Assembly: GCF_004359215.1 (NCBI RefSeq)
Contig: NC_090610.1
Span: forward strand, 2,728,954 to 2,749,164
Reading direction: 5' to 3'
Source of the DNA: Bremia lactucae
Lineage: Eukaryota; Oomycota; Peronosporomycetes; Peronosporales; Peronosporaceae
Length of the DNA stretch: 20,211 bases
Of this stretch, positions 16,947-20,211 are shown one piece after another. Position 1 is the stretch's first letter. Every line of letters begins with the position of its first letter. The position numbers and the translations under genes are program-made. The notes below the pieces were generated by a model, which saw only the letters and a list, made by a program, of their open reading frames with translations, ran no database searches and was not told the DNA's origin.

Positions 16947-17379
16947 TGTAACGGGGCACTACTGACTTGTACTGCTACAGTAAAGTCCACTTCGCACTGC
17001 CTCAATGGTGCCTCACGTCACTTCACGTACACTAGTACGTGCAGAGGAAGACTCTCTTTGAAACACTTGCTATAAAGAGGATTAAAAGTAAACTGTATCT
17101 TATATGTTTAGGTTCTTCTTTCTATCATCCTAATACAAACTTAATTATAAACTTAAACAAAACATGTAATAAAAGTCTTATTTGTCTTTCTCTTTGCGCG
17201 CGTCCAGCGCTGACTGGACCGCGGAGAAAGTAGATAAATTGGTCAATACCTACCAATAAATAAGCTTTTAGAATATTACCGTGTAAAGTTACATTCTCCA
17301 AATATTCTCTACCTTTTAGATAATATATTAGTTAACAACCTTTAATTCTTAATTTCATGTAACGATACACCCCGTTACA
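16947..17379 (-). repeat. LTR1, 3' LTR context, minus orientation
   Basis: 433 bp with ends TGTAACGGGG and CCCCGTTACA. It is the same orientation as the LTR1 of element A. On the - strand it is directly preceded by GGGAGGGGTGA, a polypurine tract, so it reads as a 3' LTR. The flanks (CGGCT and TCACC) show no target duplication. Confidence 0.75.
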
Positions 17380-17515
17380 TCACCCCTCCCTTAAACGACA
17401 ATCACTCTGACTGTCATTGGGTAGAGTGGTCACTATAAGACCACTTTATTGAAAACGATGTTGATTGGTCAATACCATCATTTTTAATTCTATCGCATGA
17501 TTAACAAGTCCATGC
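17380..17515 (-). other. Gypsy 3' non-coding end with polypurine tract
   Basis: Almost the same as 6393-6515 of element A, including the end of the chromodomain tail (AWT then stop at 17501-17503). The polypurine tract GGGAGGGGTGA abuts the LTR1. The rest of that gypsy element is missing and the gag-like ORF follows on the opposite strand. Confidence 0.65.
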
Positions 17516-18455
17516 GGTACGCAAATAGTGCGGCGCCTTCGGCTGCGTTTCATGCAGCCGCGAGCGACGCACTATTGTCTCTTGCGGCAGACGTTCCGGC
17601 TGCCGTAGTGTCATCTTCTCCCTCAAATCTAAATGTTGCGGGTGCACGTGGGGATATACCACGTGAATGCGACCCATCTTTGGAGGTCGACTACGAATGC
17701 GAGTCGGACGAAATGGTCGACTCGGGGAGAACAGAACAGTCGCCTGATCATCGTCAGGCGGCTGACAATGAGACTTCGAATGAGGGGGGCTCATTCGAGT
17801 AGACGTGCTGGTAGCATTCGCTACAGCATGCTCTGTTCTGACGATGAGGATGATTCCTCATCGCCAGCACCGTCTCTCTTATGGTCACCTGCACCTGTTT
17901 CTGTGCAAGGTAATGACGATGGCGCAAACCATCGTTATTAAGTTCTTGTGGTACCCCTGCTTCAGTGGGTACCACTCAGGGGAGTGAAGACAGTAAAATG
18001 TCTCATCTCGCCCCTGAGAAGAAGCCGTGACATTTGCCAGAACGGCTACTAAATAGCTTGTCTGGAGAAACTACTCCTCACAATAAATATCCCTTATTTA
18101 AGGCGACAAAGCTACATGGCCTTGATCCCAGCGCGAAGAACTTTCGCGCTGAGGACGATTTTTATCTCGATGCTTTTCTTAAGCTTCGATGGTTTAGTGG
18201 CAACACAATAAGCGAGATAGAGTCTCGCGTATGCAAGCCTGGAGCGCGTTCATTCGCAATGTCAAAGACATTGGACGCGAAGCCTGGGTAGAAAGACTTA
18301 ACGCGATTCACGTTAAGTTTGATAAACGAACTCCAACCAATGCAAGTTCAAATTGCATCGGTTGTCTCGTGAGGCGGGACTTCCATGCCTCACGTGGGGT
18401 AATCCCTGTCCGTGTTGTGTTGACAACGCGAAGCGAGTAAAAGGGGATGTCTATT
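17497..18455 (+). pseudogene. Gag-like ORF with C-terminal WG..CPCC motif (right copy, frameshifted)
   Basis: It starts at the ATG at 17497 with an Ala/Ser-rich part (AAPSAAFHAAASDALLSLAA), then acidic sequence (LEVDYECESDEMVDSGR). After a frameshift near 17795 it reads CSDDEDDSSSPAPSLLWSPA, then LAPEKKP, a stop and HLPERLLNSLSGETTPHN. The left copy has Trp at that stop. KYPLFKATKLHGLDPS and RAEDDFYLDAFLKLRWFSGN follow. A second frameshift leads to MQAWSAFIRNVKDIGREAWV and ERLNAIHVKFDKR. A third leads to LTWGNPCPCCVDNAKRVKGD. All blocks align with 4559-5250 (-). Unassigned; a gag or accessory protein of a retroelement is my inference. LTR1 of element D follows 15 bp later. Confidence 0.55.
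17948..17975. repeat. Hairpin, 9-bp perfect stem
   Basis: GTGGTACCC at 17948-17956 pairs with GGGTACCAC at 17967-17975; loop of 10. A second one, CAGCGCGAA/TTCGCGCTG with a 5-nt loop, lies at 18129-18151. Both are inside the gag-like ORF. Confidence 0.85.
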
Positions 18456-18469
18456 GCCTTTTTTCGCCC

Positions 18470-18925
18470 TGAAAAACGGAGTGTACCGTTACATGAAATT
18501 GACACTTAAAGGTTGTTAATAAATATATTATCTGAAACGTAGATAATATTTGGAGGATGTGACTTATAATAGTAATGTTCAGAAATCTTATTAATAAACA
18601 GGTATAGGCCATTATATCTATTTATCCTGCAGACTATTCAACTGTAGATGTAAACAAAAGAGAGAGACAGATAAAATAAGATAGAATTTCAGTTGCATGT
18701 TTAGTATTAGTTTATAATTAAGTTAGAGTTAACAGATAGAAAGAAGAGATACTTAATTATATTAATACAGTTTTATATCTTACCCTCTTTAAGCTAGTTA
18801 CCTTAAAGAGAAGTCTTCCTCTGCACGTACTAGTGTACGTGAAATAACGTAAGGCACCACTCGCAACTGAAGCAGTGCGAAGTGGACTTGTACTGAAGCA
18901 GTACAAGCCGTAGTGCCCCGTTACA
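18470..18925 (+). repeat. LTR1, 5' LTR of element D
   Basis: It begins TGAAAAACGGAGTGTACCG, more diverged than the other LTR1 copies, and ends GTGCCCCGTTACA at 18925. It is the same orientation as the solo LTR at 15537 and inverted relative to the LTR1 at 16947. Hairpin CTTGTACTG-AAG-CAGTACAAG lies near its end. Confidence 0.8.
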
Positions 18926-18927
18926 CC

Positions 18928-18938
18928 TGGTAGCACTT
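18928..18938 (+). other. Primer binding site of element D
   Basis: TGGTAGCACTT starts two bases after the LTR end. It is the same ten bases as at 6078 behind LTR2, and the first eight match element A. Confidence 0.65.
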
Positions 18939-18974
18939 TGTAGTCGTCCAAGGACCACGTTTCCTTCATCTAAC

Positions 18975-20099
18975 ATGGACATGTTAGTTGATAGTGGGAA
19001 TACGCATCACGTTTTCCGTGAAAGCTACTCCTTTCTAAGTGACATAGAAAGGAGTGCGGTCGAACGAATGAGTTCGACCGTAGGAAACGATGCAATCTTG
19101 GCCATGCTGTCCTGTTTGGACAGAGATACCCTCCATTCAGCCATCGCCAAGTTCATACAACATAAACTTGACGAAGCGAAGGGGAAGGTAGCCTTGCTTA
19201 ATCAGCAAGGCCTCAACAGGCAGAACGGTTGAGGTTACAACAGCTACAGACCCCTGAAACCGGGTTAACGCAAACGCGTCGTCCCGAAACCTTAAAGATT
19301 GACATCTCTAAGTATAGGGGAGTCGAAGAAGACTCCCTCTTAAGGTGGTTTGTCGAGTTGGACGATGCCATAAGGGCTCGTCACATCGTCGACGAGCAAA
19401 TGCAAGTCGCATTTGCTTAATCAAATTTGGCTGTCGTGCTAAAACTTGGGCACTAGGTCTTAAGTTGCGCGACCCATACGTCTTTGGGTTGCTAGAGGCT
19501 TTTAAAGCCCGGCTCAAACAGACGTTTAAACTGCCCCTAGGGCTGAGTTCAGAGCTCGATCAGAGCTTCTGAAACTCAAGCAAGGCAAGCGTGATGTTCA
19601 CGCATATGCCCAGCACATACAACTCTTAGCGAGTTGTATCACAAACAACCCAGTTCATGAATACACGTTGACTACGGTGTTCATACAAGGTCTTACGGAT
19701 GGTTTCGAAAAGACCCATCTGTTCCGCTTGGAACTGAATACGCTTGAAGAAGCAATATCCGTTGCGGAACAGGAGGACTTTAGCTTGAGACAGGCTCAAG
19801 CTAGTTCGTCATCGTATCGTCCTCCAAGACGACACGAATTAGGAGGTCCAGAACCCATGGACCTTTCCTATGTCGAAAGCGAGAAACCTCGCTTTTCGAA
19901 TAATAAGCGATCGCAGAAATGCCATCGCTGCCAAAAATTGGGACATTACGCTCATGAGTGTAGTGCCCCACGTCCAGCACCAAAAGGTACTGAACGTAAT
20001 TTTGGATCGTATGCCAAAAAGGGCAACGGTCGCGGATCCGACGTTGTTGCGAAATCGCAACAGCGAGGCGGACCGCCAAAAAATGGACGGGGTCAGTAG
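18975..20099 (+). pseudogene. Gag with CCHC zinc knuckle (element D, several frame breaks)
   Basis: From ATG 18975: MDMLVDSGNTHHVFRESYSF, then a helical part (HSAIAKFIQHKLDEAKGKVA) to a stop at 19230. The retrotransposon gag core continues in other frames: LKIDISKYRGVEEDSLLRWF then VELDDAIRARHIVDEQMQVA, GCRAKTWALGLKLRDPYVFG, VHAYAQHIQLLASCITNNPV and TVFIQGLTDGFEKTHLFRLE. A 143-codon frame ending at 20099 holds the nucleocapsid: MDLSYVESEKPRF and a knuckle CHRCQKLGHYAHEC of the C-X2-C-X4-H-X4-C type, then a basic Gly-rich tail. Frame breaks lie near 19230, 19420 and 19560. Gag forms the virus-like particle and binds RNA. Confidence 0.85.
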
Positions 20100-20211
20100 G
20101 GGCGCAACGCCCTACTGATCCAGCAACCTCAAGAGAATTTGCAAATCTCTTGACAAAAGTTGCTCCAGACACACAATCATTATGTGTCTCTGCACCTGGT
20201 GATGAGGTATC

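Larger units (their letters stand above)
18470..20211 (+). mobile_element. Ty3/gypsy retrotransposon, element D (5' part, runs off window)
   Basis: LTR1 at 18470-18925, primer site at 18928, then gag to 20099. The window ends just before the expected protease. It is the same family as element A, whose gag it completes. The gag frames are broken, so this copy is also defective. Confidence 0.85.

Noticed and set aside
17501..17794. 97-codon ORF on the minus strand
   Set aside because: Mostly antisense to the gag-like ORF, which has a homologous copy at 4559-5250. Only its last few codons match the gypsy chromodomain tail.
16942..18930. DNA transposon with 440-bp terminal inverted repeats
   Set aside because: The 'terminal repeats' are LTR1 copies with their own polypurine tract or primer site, and there is no target duplication around the unit.

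Overview
The window looks like an oomycete nuclear genome (Peronosporales, downy-mildew/Phytophthora type). The support is the protein style of the Ty3/gypsy polyproteins (chromodomain, GPY/F module, 'DFVFGFPEDD' integrase style), a small intron-bearing UFM1 gene with 56-90 nt introns, and compact host genes set inside nested retrotransposons. No prokaryotic, CRISPR or tRNA signal was seen.

Layout. (1) 1-4140: a decayed Ty3/gypsy element on + (protease tail, RT, RNase H, integrase, chromodomain, GPY/F). (2) 4160-5250: a decayed gag-like ORF on -, then a second kind of LTR ('LTR2') on - to 5493. (3) 5494-5545: the centre of a large imperfect inverted arrangement. (4) 5546-6075: an LTR2 on + with a primer binding site and a coiled-coil gag-like ORF. 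That ORF is split by the 3' part of a second gypsy element. (5) 6393-11461: this second gypsy element ('element A') on -, with its 5' LTR ('LTR1') at 11021-11461. (6) 11584-14927: a compact host island of sideroflexin (+), a four-intron UFM1 gene (-) and a membrane-anchored serine carboxypeptidase (-). (7) 15537-15977: a solo LTR1 with a 5-bp target-site duplication, followed by a poorly conserved possible gene relic. (8) 16744-18469: a truncated LTR2, an LTR1 with its polypurine tract on -, and a second copy of the gag-like ORF on +. (9) 18470-20211: a third gypsy element ('element D') on +, with 5' LTR, primer binding site and a gag with a CCHC knuckle, running off the window.

The host genes do not form a pathway: mitochondrial amino-acid transport, ufmylation and secretory/vacuolar proteolysis. 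The retroelements share primer site and terminal sequences. All gag/pol frames I read are broken, so these copies look dead or dependent on other copies.

The most interesting signals are three. An antisense gag-like ORF sits beside the 3' end of the gypsy elements at three loci. Short perfect inverted repeats are unusually dense through the retroelement DNA. A complete UFM1 gene is invisible to an ORF-length scan because its exons are short.
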